From positions 760,374-824,373 of the forward strand of contig JAGYXB010000184.1 of the NCBI GenBank assembly GCA_022495005.1: a stretch of 64,000 nucleotides of DNA, written 5' to 3'. Both the position numbers and the translations under genes were made by a program. Positions within the stretch are counted from its first letter, which is position 1. Every line of letters starts with the position of its first letter. The notes below the pieces were generated by a model, which saw only the letters and a program-made list of their open reading frames with translations, did no database searches and was not told where the DNA came from. This document shows positions 11,440 through 22,276 of this stretch, piece by piece. Source of the stretch: Rhyacophila brunnea. Taxonomy: Eukaryota > Arthropoda > Insecta > Trichoptera > Rhyacophilidae.

Positions 11440-13724
11440 AGGATTATTTTTGTGATTGTATTTTATAGTGGTTTACGGATGCTAACAAATAATTCGACTA
11501 TTTTAATTGCTTTTTGTAATGAGAATAACCCTCGTTCGATAGTAATATTACATATTGATAAAAAGCGTGATATTTATACCTGTTCGATAGAAATGAGTTT
11601 CTTTACATTAGTTTTGCGCTGTAACATTATCATCCCGATCCACTCAATAAATTGTCAAGATCATAAGCGTCTGTGAAATTATTGAGTTCGGGCGATTTTA
11701 ATTTATCGATAAATTATTATTATTTTTCTCGTGCCGTCTCCTATTGGATGTAAGTCACCATTAGGCGGTATTCACTACATCTCCTGCAACCCGAAACAGT
11801 TGCAGTTGCACTCGTACCAATCATAGAAGATCTTTAGCATAAAAATGCGGCGTCGTCATCTGCTACATTTACTGTTGATCTTTCATTAGCCAACGAAAAT
11901 TGAACTCATAATACCCCGACGTACCTACTGTAGTTTTCTGGTTTTGATAAAGGAGTGCAAAGGTGCCAATGAATAACTAGAATATCTATCTTTAAATTTA
12001 AATTTAGGTAATAATAATAACCAAACTAATCTTGAGCGATATAATTTTATCGCGATTGAAATGTTCGGTTGAAATGTTCGGTTGAAATATAGACATGTAC
12101 TAAAATCTACATCATAATGTTTTATCGAAAGCTTTTTACAGCTTTTGGCAGTCGATGGGACTTTATTTTCGCATGAAGAAGTATTTGGCAAATATCCATT
12201 TTTTAATTACCTAATTAGTTCCGCGCATCGATTCCACTTTCATATTAAGTACGTGGGTAGGTAGTCACGTTTATTGACATGCACAAATAGTAATTAATTA
12301 AAAAATAATATTTACCGATTCTTTTTAAATTATAGGGAAAAGAAACAGACCTACCTACAAAACTAATACGTATGTGAAACGCACTATTACTGTGCTCCCA
12401 GTAGGGGCAATCGTGGATCCAGCTAAATTTCTTGGTCCCGAAATTCCGGGATTCCATTATTTTCAATAATTTATTTTTTTAAATAAAAATGCACGTTTCT
12501 GATCAACTAAAGAAGTGTTATTTAAAGAGAGCAATTATTAGTTAAAAATATAATCTTGGAATAATATAAATTTAAGTACCTAATAGGTATATTAGACATA
12601 TATATTATTTTTTATCACTATAACAGATCATGAAGCCCAATGACAGTAGTGTTGTGAAACAGTAGAATAGTAATTTAGGTGAAAAATTCACACAGGCTTT
12701 GAAAACATCACATAAATAAATATGTTGTGACCTCACCGGGAATTGAAAACGAAGCCCCCTGATGAAAATAAAGCTACGAGGGCCACATCATATCATATAA
12801 GCATGTTGAAGTATTTCAAACAGATCCAAAAAATATGCATACCTACCACATATTTATAAAACGTCATACAGACGATTTCAGAAATCAAGAATGTATGTAG
12901 GTACGTAAATGTAAAATGTCTTTAGGTATGTAATTTTTGATGGTATAAATAATTTATATTATGTCGGTAGCAATGGAATCGGTTTTAGTCTGACATAACA
13001 ATCTATATACCTCCTACCTAATTACAAATAATAATAGGTAATATAAAGAAAATTGTGAGAGTATATTTCTTGGATTTGGGTACATTATAATATATTATTT
13101 ATTTTGTCCTAAGTGTTTATGTTTGAAAAAATACTACTAATGCGAAGGGGTTTAGTGCCTAACCACTTACATAACTTATTGTCTAAAAGATTAAGTTTAA
13201 AGTCGCTAGTACGTTAATAATTTGGGTCTAGAAAAGCGAGAATATTCAAAAAAAACTCTATCGTTTTCTACAATAGCCCAGTGACGTATCAACACAGACG
13301 TGCCAGGAATGTATATAGGGCTAGACCTCGTATATATGTAAATTAATGGAGAATCAATAATGATTCCAAGATGGAAAATCAGTTAACCCAAAAATAAACC
13401 TATATTCAATATAAATGTATCCAGTATCATAACTATATCAAATATAATGTCCAGTATTCTATGAAAGTGTATGTAAATATTATTATCTTTCATTTGGGAA
13501 TAACCCGATAATATATATTTCATTTGAAATGCTCAAAACGCTATGGTAATAATATGATGATATGTAAACAAATACAGCGGTTAGTTTGGTCAAAACTTGA
13601 CCAAAAACCTTCTTATAGTTTGATCACGGATAAGTGACATTATTTTCCTAATTGGAGGAACAATTGACAATCTAATTATCGTCATATTATCTTCAGTTAT
13701 TTATTTTTAAATGTTTTCTTAATA
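11440..13724. other. Non-coding stretch; possible tRNA-like relic near 12733-12797
   Basis: I see no gene. On the minus strand 12733-12797 contains GTGGCCCTCGTAGC and TTTTCAATTCCCGG, which loosely resemble an A box/B box pair of a tRNA-derived SINE. The copy is too degraded for a firm call. 12062-12085 has a short tandem duplication (GAAATGTTCGGTT twice). Confidence 0.35.
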
Positions 13725-14224
13725 GGCATAAAGTCCACTAAAGCGGGCATGCGGGGCGATCGCGCATATTCTACGTGAATCATCGAAAATACAACGTAAT
13801 CAAATACGCCAGCGCACACTGGATTTGACGACGCATTGTGCCCGCCCGCCCCATGAGTCATCGTTGTGTGGCTTCTCAGCGGCACGAATTAACGAAAATA
13901 CAACGTAGTCTATTCATTGAACACGGCAAACAAAATCACGCTCCTGGAAGCGTCGTCGATCGACGGGCGAGAAGGCATTATTTAATAACAGTGAACTCTT
14001 TGTTTAGTTATTGCGTGTCCGATATTTCGCTGGTAGAATGATGTCACCGTGAATATTAATTACAAGCCCCGAGAAATTTAATAATATTTTTATTGCTTTG
14101 TTATGAGAGACGCTGATAATAATTATTTTGTGCTCCTTGAGCCCCTTATTACATAGGTGAAGGGTAATGCGCGGGTGGGAGGGGGCCTGCTTCGTAGAGA
14201 GCGCACCTTTGGTGGGTTTTATGC
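13725..14224. mobile_element. TIR element, family A, copy 2 (~500 bp)
   Basis: Starts GGCATAAAGTCCACTAAAGC and ends with the inverse of GCATAAAACCCACCAAAG. It is highly similar to 1384-1868 over its whole length. Relative to that copy it has about 31 extra bases (TCGCTGGTAGAATGATGTCA and following) after the shared GATATT, and it lacks a short stretch near the right end. Confidence 0.8.
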
Positions 14225-16283
14225 GACAAAAAAAATTAACCGAGCTTTATTAGGGCAGTTCAGCGCTTAAAATAGCTCTCCTATAAATTCAACATTTTGC
14301 AGTTAACAGGTTACGCCCAAACAAAACAGAATTATAGGTATTATCAATAAATCGATGTATTAATTGAGTTTGAGGATTTACTTGATAGTAAGTCCATTGG
14401 TACAAGTCTGTTTACTGGAAACCAGGCGGGAACAACGGCAATTTTCATAGCCGGTTTCGACAGAATTCATGAATTCAATAATGATAACCTAACCTCACCT
14501 AACAAATAATCCAGTATATCGGCTATTTTCAAAATTTGTTTGCCGCTGGCTTTCGCTAAATAGACAAGAACCGAAATCATTTCTAATAAAATAAGAGTGT
14601 TGTGTTATAATACGAATACAAAAATATAAAGATTAGCGGGTTGTATTTGGTTGTATTACAAACACATCAACCTAAATTTGTGCAATATTATATTTTTATG
14701 AGTGATTGGTCATAATTACAGGACGCCACTGAATAAGTATTACCCGCAGGAGACTATTGAAATAAAGTCTTCTCTATCTTCTTTACAAAAAATAAGTCGC
14801 TGCTCAAAAATAGTGCCACATTTAAATACTTTGAAAGTTTTTCTTCCAAATCTCGAGGAAAACGGTTAAGGGAGTATAAACGACTCCTATGTTATGAGGA
14901 TAATACTGTTTAACTAACGTTATCTTTGCTTTATCCTGGACAAAAAAAAGCATAAGAGAAGATTTTTTAAAGTAAATTAATTTTAATATATTTGCTGTTC
15001 AAGAAGTTCACTACGTACATATTATTGTGAAAAATATATTTCCATGATTATAATATATACACAGTAACTTCAAATATTCTAATATTTTTTTTGCGATGAA
15101 GACGATTCACTTGAATACGCATTTTTAAATTGTAGTAAATTAATATGTTATGTAGATACATATACATTTCGAGTTAACACAAAATGCGAAATAAAATTGA
15201 GCAGAATGGCTCGGTTAATAAAAATATAAGATATCTTGAAAAAACATATGATACTAAATACTATAAAATGGTACCTATTGCTTTTTTGACAGACACTATG
15301 AATGAATGTATTAAAAATTAGACGTAAATTATTTATTGCTAATTCATAACTAGGTAATTTTAATTCATGAATCAGATGATTAATTATAAAAACACATTGT
15401 ACGAATGTTGAATATAAGATAAGTATTTTAATTTTCATTCACATGAATACTGTTTACATTAAAAAAGCAAGTATGTACTAGTTTATTCACGTTAAAAAAA
15501 ACAAGTTCAAAAGACTGCAAGGTCATACGAATAACATTAAGAATAACTCGAATATATTAGAATAGACACATACACCTACGTGTTAATATTTGTTTTTCGA
15601 TACATTCCTTGTCATGTGGAACAAAAACACTCTTGATATATTTCGAGACAAGTTGTAGGAATTTAAGCCTTACTTAAAATATATTTATAAATTGACATAT
15701 AAATCGTTCTAATAGGAAGCATCGCATTATCACTTAGGGCGAAGCATTTTCTCTTAAATGCGACTACAAACAAATCGTTCCTTTCAAAAGAGTAGAAGTG
15801 TTTTTATTTCGTCTATTGTACATTTCTTTTGTTAAAACAAAGATGTTAATAACGACAGTTTGGTGGTGCAACAACGACTCACGTGTTAATAGAAAGACAC
15901 ACTTAGTTACTCGGGTTGGGAGACTATTATTGGATCTTTTCAACGGATTTCGTAACAAATTTAGCAAACTCAACAAATATTGGATTACAATTTCGTTGCT
16001 AGGTATATTTTAATTTTCGTTTTAGCGTACTTGCAATCGCAAGTGTCAATATTGATTTAAATGGCGTTTCTTTTATGCAAGTTCCAACTACGAAAAATCT
16101 TAACTCAGCGGTTGAATTAATTAATAAAAAGGTAACTAAGTACTATAATATTACAAAAGTAAAAGACACTATTGGGTATCCAAATAATTTATTCTGATCA
16201 GGACCAGTTTCCTCTACTCATATAGGCATTATCGACCGATTAGTTGAAACTAAACGACCACAGGTCCACCAGAAAACAATATA
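14225..16283. other. AT-rich non-coding stretch
   Basis: I see no gene. 14489-14506 reads AACCTAACCTCACCTAAC, a tiny CCTAA (telomere-type) patch. Confidence 0.4.
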
Positions 16284-16623
16284 TTGTGTTTCTCAACCGG
16301 TGGTTCGCAGAAATTTTCTAGGGTTCCGCGAATTTTTGACGTCCAAACGTCTTGGCTAAAGATACATTAAAATCTTCAAAGCCTATGCACAAGTGCAAGT
16401 GTTTATTCATTGTGTTTTTGTTCTTAAAATAGATTAATAGTTTTACGTGACGAAATCAACAGCGATCAGACGTTTGACTTGCACTTATTATTTTGCAATA
16501 TAGTCGTCGTTCCATACCGATACAATGATAATATATTTTTATTTCTGAATTAGCGGTCCGCAAAACGTTTTTCCCATTTACAGTGGTCCGGTCCGCATGT
16601 GTAAAAGGGTTGAGAAAAACTTG
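16284..16623. mobile_element. hAT-type MITE, family D, copy 1
   Basis: Ends are TTGTGTTTCTCAACCGGTGG and, inverted, CAAGTTTTTCTCAACCC. These match the CAGTGTTTCTCAACC-like termini typical of hAT non-autonomous elements. The interior (CGCGAATTTTTGACGTCCAA) aligns with 38084-38380. Flanks ACAATATA and AGTATATA agree at 6 of 8 bases, as expected for an old 8-bp target duplication. Confidence 0.75.
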
Positions 16624-16676
16624 AGTATATAAGATGTCATCAAGTTCTATGAACCGAGAATAGTTGAAGGACCTAG

Positions 16677-16778
16677 GGGAGGCCTTCATGTAGCAGTAAA
16701 CCGACGCGGCCTGGTGATGATTACGAATCAATATCATCGTCAGCCGGGGTCAATCCACTGCTGGATGAAGGCCTCCCC
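16677..16778. repeat. Inverted duplication of the RTE 3' end
   Basis: GGGGAGGCCTTCATGTAGCA (16677 on) is the inverse, with a few changes, of the last coding bases of the LINE (GCTGGATGAAGGCCTCCCC, ending 16778). The 3' terminal ~27 bp are therefore repeated head to head over a ~45-bp spacer. Confidence 0.6.
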
Positions 16779-17085
16779 AAGCTTTCTCCAACTCTCTCGG
16801 TCCTGTGTCGTTCGCTGCCACGTATTTCCGCCGAACTTTACCAGTTCGTCAATCCAGCTGCTTTTAGGGCGACCCTGTGGCCGTTTCGTACCCCTTGGGT
16901 ACCATTGGATGACGGCATTTGTCCAGCGGCTGTCCTTTCGGCGAGCAATGTGCCCCGCCCATCTCCATTTCAGCTGTTTGGCAACGTCTATTACATCGCG
17001 TACTCTTGTCTGCTTCCTAACCCATTCGTTTCTCTTACAGTCCTTTCGCGTGATGCCCAACATGCACCTCTCCTCACGAATCAAT
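16740..17085 (-). pseudogene. RTE-like LINE ORF2 C-terminus
   Basis: The minus-strand frame reads RMLGITRKD-type sequence, then VRDVIDVAKQLKWRWAGHIA, RRKDSRWTNAVIQWYPRGTK, a GRPKSSWIDEL block, and QDRESWRKLGEAFIQQW before the stop near 16740. KWRWAGHIARR, GRP..SW.D and the DR.SW..LGEA.IQQW ending are diagnostic of the C-terminus of RTE-like reverse transcriptases with an upstream APE endonuclease. Only about 115 residues remain, as expected for 5' truncation during target-primed insertion. The frame is intact, so this is one of the younger LINE pieces here. Further tails of the same general type lie at 51565-51680 and 54703-54958. Confidence 0.88.
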
Positions 17086-17442
17086 ATAATGTATTTTAAA
17101 TAACAGCTGTGCATTATCAACATAAGTAAAGTATTGAATTTGTTTAAAATCAGTTTATGTATTGATCACTTGTTAGCATTTATGGATGTCAATAAAATTT
17201 TAAACCTCTCGCTCTAATGTTTTAGAATATAGTTATATTGCGCGTGTTTGAACATGTACCGTTTAAAAAAAATCGGTTAGGTACATGTTCAATTAGTATC
17301 TTTAGAATTATCTTCAAATGTGTTAATCTTGCCCATTTTTTGAATAATAAAATGTCCAATTCTTGTCAAATTTGGGATCACAGAGATTATCAATATAATT
17401 TTTTATCGTAAATATTTCACTATAATAATGTCGATATAAATT

Positions 17443-19953
17443 CTGTGGCCGGGGTGTAAAACTACATAAGTCAAAAAACAACATTTTTCAGGAGAGTGTT
17501 TTTTGTGAATACCTTTTTTTTCAAGAAAGCTTTGCTATTCAATTATTTTTTTTCAGTTTATAGTTATTTTATATGTAATGAATTCATAAGACAGTATGAA
17601 ATATTTAAAATAAAGTAAATAGCTGACTTTTCTTGTTTGGCTGACTTATGTGATTATGGCCAATTATTAGAACATTAAAAAAAATCATATTAATAATGAA
17701 AACATTTGATTTTTATCAAGGAATACCAGATTTATTGAATATATTTTATTATTACAAAGAAGAACCTAATCTATTATAAAGATTGAGAGAGAAAAAAAAA
17801 CCAGGAGACATAAAAAACAAAATTTTACTTCAAAAATCCACCAAGATACAAATGAAACCAAGATACCAAAAAATACATACATCATTAAAAATTAAATATA
17901 ATTAATATTTCTTATAGTTTTCATGTTTTCACTAGATCTGGATGAATATCAAGTATGTTCCTGGAGGGCAGTTGGTGATAAAAGTCATGAGATATAGATG
18001 GAATTAGCGGAAATAGAGATATAAAGGCATTATTTTTCTCTTGGCTTATAGGTAAAGGAGCGTTGATTATCTGAGGAAAAGTTAGATCAGTTGTTTCCAT
18101 CCTTTCTGGAACACCTCGCCGTCTTAAACACAGTGTTTTGAAAGATTCTTCTTCTTCTAGGCTTGGTTTGAAATAAACAATTCCGATTTTTTTATATAGG
18201 TATCTCAGCCAACGAGCATCGTGCCACTTAAATGGGTTGCCAGATTCGTCTTTCTTTCTCAGCACAAGTGGGCCTTTCAAGAAACTGGGAAATTCTAGAA
18301 ATTCAGATTGTATCATTTCAACGACTTCAAATCTATTTCCGCACGATCTGACTAGCTGAAACCAATCGTACGGGTGGTTAATTTGACTAAAAATTTTCTT
18401 TTTCTGTTGTTCAATCATGGTCCGAATCAACTTCCGAAGTCTGTGAAATTCCTCCCTCTAGAGAATAGATACATAATTCTCAGTTTCCGCTTTGTATATA
18501 TCGAACATTTTTGTATGGTTAAATGTGATGGCAAGAGTATAGTGGCTTTCATAAGATGGAAATTTATTTATGTGTTCAGAAACTGGATTGTCAGTGGTTT
18601 GTGTGCCACCTAAAGTTGCTTATTTTTTTGTAGCGACAAGATTAACAAAATTGTCTGTTTCACCAAACGTTTTTGGAAAACAACCCTTGCATACTTTAAT
18701 TTTACTACCTTCAATATCCAAAGAATAATTATATGATTTTAACCTAAATTTTTCCTTACTGGGATCTTGAAATCTAGGTCGGTGAATAACCGTATTTTGA
18801 ATGGAAATTAATGACGATATGTATGCACTCCTTTTGTCATGCTGTGTAAGATTCAAATATTCTTCAAAAAGCTTGATGCGATGACTTTCTATGATTCGAT
18901 CTTGGCACAACATTCTGCGTTTAGATAAAAGGAGTTGAATACGTTTTCTAATTAACTTCCCTGCCTGTGAATGGTATTCTTGGCCACTGTTCCTTTTGCG
19001 TTTTCTTTCTTCACCTATACTTCTTGTGCCTTTTTTTGATGATTGCGGAGACTTTTGTGAAACTATTACTTCAATTTCATTATGTTCCGAACCTGGTGCT
19101 ATAGTGTCAGTTATAATATGGCATGGAAGAATATATGACGGGTCAATGACAGAGTCATCAGAGCTAGAGCCTTGTACTGTACTTACAAGTAATTAAGTTC
19201 ATGTGTTGAGGCCAAACATTGAAGATTCTGGCTCGATGTATCCGGATTAATGTCATTTCTGCAGTTATTGATATGGTTAGTATCACTAGAGATAAAAGGT
19301 CGATCTTGATCCAAAAACTCATACGCGGAGTCAAATGGCAACGTTTTTGCTTGTGCTGAAATTTCACAATCACATTAATATGTTGTTAACGTTAACAAAT
19401 GAAACTTAAATTCAAATTGTATATTGTGTGAAATTAAAAGCACACTCCCAATAAAATTATATTTATGAAAAAATAACATTAAGTTAGGAAAGTGTGGTAA
19501 ACTTACCTTGCAACTTTATCAATGATGTTTTATTGGATAATGATAATGCAAGTATATTTTTTTTATCTCTCTGACATTGTTTTGTATTTAAGTATAACGT
19601 ATTAATCAATTTAAATAGTTTACACGCCTTTTATGAGTTCAGAACATCAATAATACACTCAACTAAATGAACTGTCTAACGGCGACTAACACCATAAGTC
19701 ATCCGTTGTTGCCAATTAAAATTTTAAATTTTGTGCATAATCACATAAGTCAGACTTATGTGTTTTTACACCCCGCTTTTCAGAGGGAAATAACTTATGT
19801 GGTTTTGTTTATTTGTATTATAACGCCATACTAACAGCATTTGACTTATGTGTTTATACACAAAGTGTGCAGAATCACTCAGAATCAAATAGAATCAGTA
19901 AAAACCGAAAAATTGATTTTTTTGACTAATGTGGTTTTACACCCCGGCCATAG
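17443..19953 (-). mobile_element. Inner DNA transposon, 2.5 kb, AATT target duplication, subterminal motif array
   Basis: The termini are CTGTGGCCGGGGTGTAAAAC at the left and CTATGGCCGGGGTGTAAAAC on the other strand at the right, with similarity continuing about 20 bp further inside. Both ends are flanked by AATT (17439-17442 and 19954-19957). The motif TGACTTATGTG, often followed by TTTTACACC, recurs near both ends: about 17459, 17640, 19740, 19751, 19795, 19844 and 19922. These look like transposase-binding sites. The interior carries the transposase relic at 17921-19190 on the minus strand. Confidence 0.78.
17921..19190 (-). pseudogene. Internally deleted transposase-like protein of an insect transposon family
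   Basis: On the minus strand one protein can be followed from about 19190 to 17921. It starts with an acidic/serine segment (SSSDDSVIDPSYILP), then a basic block (GEERKRKRNSGQEY) and a conserved N-terminal domain. That domain has a cysteine (RRMLCQDRIIESHR), DKRSAYISSL and KVCKGCFPKTFGET. Next comes a TAA (about 18618), then SEHINKFPSYESHY, an in-frame TAG (about 18456), and a C-terminal domain (HPYDWFQLVRSCGNRFEVVE ... KWHDARWLRYL). The order VCK.FF..T, then HI..FP..SHY, then a C-terminal W..ARW..Y.K block matches a large family of uncharacterised insect transposon proteins. The region between SHY and the C-terminal part, normally about 250 residues and holding the acidic catalytic residues, is deleted, so the copy is dead. 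Superfamily assignment is not certain. Confidence 0.7.
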
Positions 19954-20067
19954 AATTATACTGATGGTTTAATAAATGCGTTTAAACATTAATAAATGTA
20001 AAAAATCTTAACACCACTGCACATTTATGTAGTGAAATATGACTATATTAACATTAGAGCGAGAGGT

Positions 20068-21180
20068 TTAAAAGAATACTATTTTATGTAATAAAAATAC
20101 TTTATGCAGTCTTCAAATCTAAATAAATATAAAGGATAATAAGGCTTCAAAATTATATAAATAGATTGTCTACAACGTTTAAGGTATGTCCAGGATCATG
20201 CTTTGAAAATAGAACAAAAGCTCCATTTTCACCTACGCTGAGCATGTCCCCCCTTAAGTGTAAATATGACAGTCAAAGAAGAGTTGCAACAATAATTTTA
20301 TTGCCATTATAATACAAAACAAAAAGTTATAATACAATTTACCTATTAACGCTTTCGCTGCTGAATAGATAATGAGATTTTAATTGCCCCCTTTAAAATG
20401 CACGTTAATTACATCGATCGGCCGCCTGGTCATTACGCACCGTGTGCGTCTTCCGCGTCCAAAGTATTAAGTAAATAATTTAACATTCTGAATTAGGTAG
20501 GTATAATGTGAAGCATCTGAAATCGATAGATATATCGATGGAGAAATTTGCGATTTTTATCGTCATAATGTTCATTTAATTTAATTAAATAACAAGTTTC
20601 TTTTATAACATGTATCATTAAAAATGTTTTTGCCGCCTCCTGAATCTTGCCGCCCGGGTGTCTCGCACCCCTAACACCCCTGCAGATACAGTTAATTAAT
20701 AAAATGTCAAGGAAGATCATTGACTTGCAGTTTCATTTTATTTTTGAGAAATCAATATTCAAGTCAAGAAGATTAACAATCTCAAACAGAGACGAAAACA
20801 CTTAAAACGAGGGTTCAACGAATTCAAAAAGAATCAGGTCGAAGTCATTTCTACACGCAACGCTCCAAAATAACAATTACAATAATCGCTGCTTGCTGTT
20901 AAGTCGGTAAATAATTTCACGAGTAATTGCGGCAAATCTGTTCGATCAGCTGACGGTGAGCGGCCATGACAGATGACGTGCGACGTCAGTGACTTGTCAA
21001 ATTAGTGTCTGCATAAATTTATATCACATTGCACTATTGTGGCAGCCGGCTAATGTGACCTTTGTGGAAACTATGGGTGGGAGCTTTATGGTACGGTATT
21101 CTTATTGGATTTTTAAAAACCGTTTCAGTAATGGATAGCTGGACACGATCGAATCGAACCTTATCTAAACTGCCTTCTGG
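20068..21180. other. Non-coding stretch with a hAT-like fragment
   Basis: 20632-20695 on the minus strand (CTGCAGGGGTGTTAGGGGTG ... CAAGATTCAGGAGGCGGC) resembles the end of a decayed hAT-type element. No gene is evident. Confidence 0.4.
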
Positions 21181-22080
21181 TGAATGATATTAACACTCCT
21201 GTAACTGGGCTTTTAACCAGCAGCGTTGCCAACATAGCGTTTTTCTTGCCAGATCTAGCATTTTTCGATAGGCATCTAACTTGCAAAACATGCATGGCGC
21301 ACTTACGGCGTTTTTATTAGCGTTTTTTAATACCTTCAACAGCTTTAAATGATGTGCTAAAAATAAGCAAGATATTTAATTTTTATTCAGATATTAATTA
21401 ATGTATGTAGGTCGGTACTAAATAATCTAGCGGTTTTTCATGTCAAATGACTTGTTTGTGTACTCCGTCTAGCATGTTTTTGTCAACGACAGTTGGCAAC
21501 ACTATTAACCAGTCCAATAAAGTGCAAATATTTCAGTTAATATGCACTTGATCATTATCATATTTCGGCTATTCCTAGAATCATCAATATTACATCAAAT
21601 TTAAATATTATTATTGTTAAAATCGATAGCATTGTCCACTAAATACATATAATAATTGATATGTATCCGTCAGATTTCATTTACTTGTCGTAAATTATAA
21701 TGCACATTGCATACATATTGTATTCCATTACGAACAAAAGAGATTGATCTAAAATTATAAGCAAAAAAGAGAGACATACTCAATTGTGAGAAAGAGATAT
21801 GAAAATACAGCGTGAGATCAAGATATTATTAATACTTGAAGGTTGTAAAAATGTATAGAAATACTAGTATGATTATACTTTAGTTTTGGTGTCATTTTGA
21901 TCATTGTATAGATAAATAATGATGAAACTTTATTAGACTTTAGGCATTACCCTTTTACATACTGTAATATTATCAATCTTGCAATGTAACCCAAGTTGAC
22001 ATCACCGGAACGGACGGGATCCACTAGACTCGCAAAAGTGAGGTTAAAATTCATCGTAGGTACGATAGCCGTTATAGCGA
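21181..22080 (+). repeat. Dispersed repeat B, copy 2, interrupted by a MITE
   Basis: Aligns with 4860-5450 on both sides of the insertion at 21221-21504. Shared blocks are TGCAAATATTTCAGTTAATA, AGAGACATACTCAATTG and GACATCACCGGAACGGACGG. The start of the small ORF is kept in frame (LTSPERTGST...), but its ATG is TTG and the later half is not homologous. Confidence 0.65.
21221..21504. mobile_element. hAT-type MITE with perfect 8-bp target duplication (284 bp)
   Basis: The ends CAGCGTTGCCAAC and, inverted, TAGTGTTGCCAAC are flanked by identical TTAACCAG (21213-21220 and 21505-21512). An 8-bp duplication and a CAGNGTTGCCAAC-like terminus fit the hAT superfamily. The uninterrupted equivalent of the target is the other copy of repeat B near 4885-4905. 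Confidence 0.85.
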
Positions 22081-22276
22081 ACTGGAAGAAAGCAAGATAT
22101 TTAACTAATAACTTCGTTTTGTTCCCAATTCACATCGGCACGTTTTAACACGATTGAACTACCGCCCTTTTACTGAATACGTATGTTATAATAGTGATAA
22201 TGTTAATTGGAGTCAATGATTTGAGTGACCCCATCTCCACCCGCCATGTATATGCACAGATAAAATTTAAAGTTAA

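Larger units (their letters stand above)
17204..20067. mobile_element. Outer MITE with TTAA duplication, split by an inner transposon
   Basis: The outer ends are ACCTCTCGCTCTAATGTT at the left and the exact inverse at the right, directly flanked by TTAA at 17200-17203 and 20068-20071. With the inner element (17443-19953) and one AATT removed, about 350 bp remain: 17204-17442 plus 19958-20067. The left part also holds an 11-bp palindromic pair GAACATGTACC/GGTACATGTTC (about 17250-17291). A TTAA target duplication is typical of piggyBac-like and some other groups, but the termini are not the usual piggyBac ones. Confidence 0.8.

Noticed and set aside
11233..11676. 147-codon open frame on the plus strand
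   Set aside because: It is the antisense of the RpL27A pseudogene for its first third, then runs into AT-rich sequence with no recognisable domain.
16714..17103. 129-codon plus-strand frame
   Set aside because: Antisense shadow of the RTE C-terminal coding sequence.
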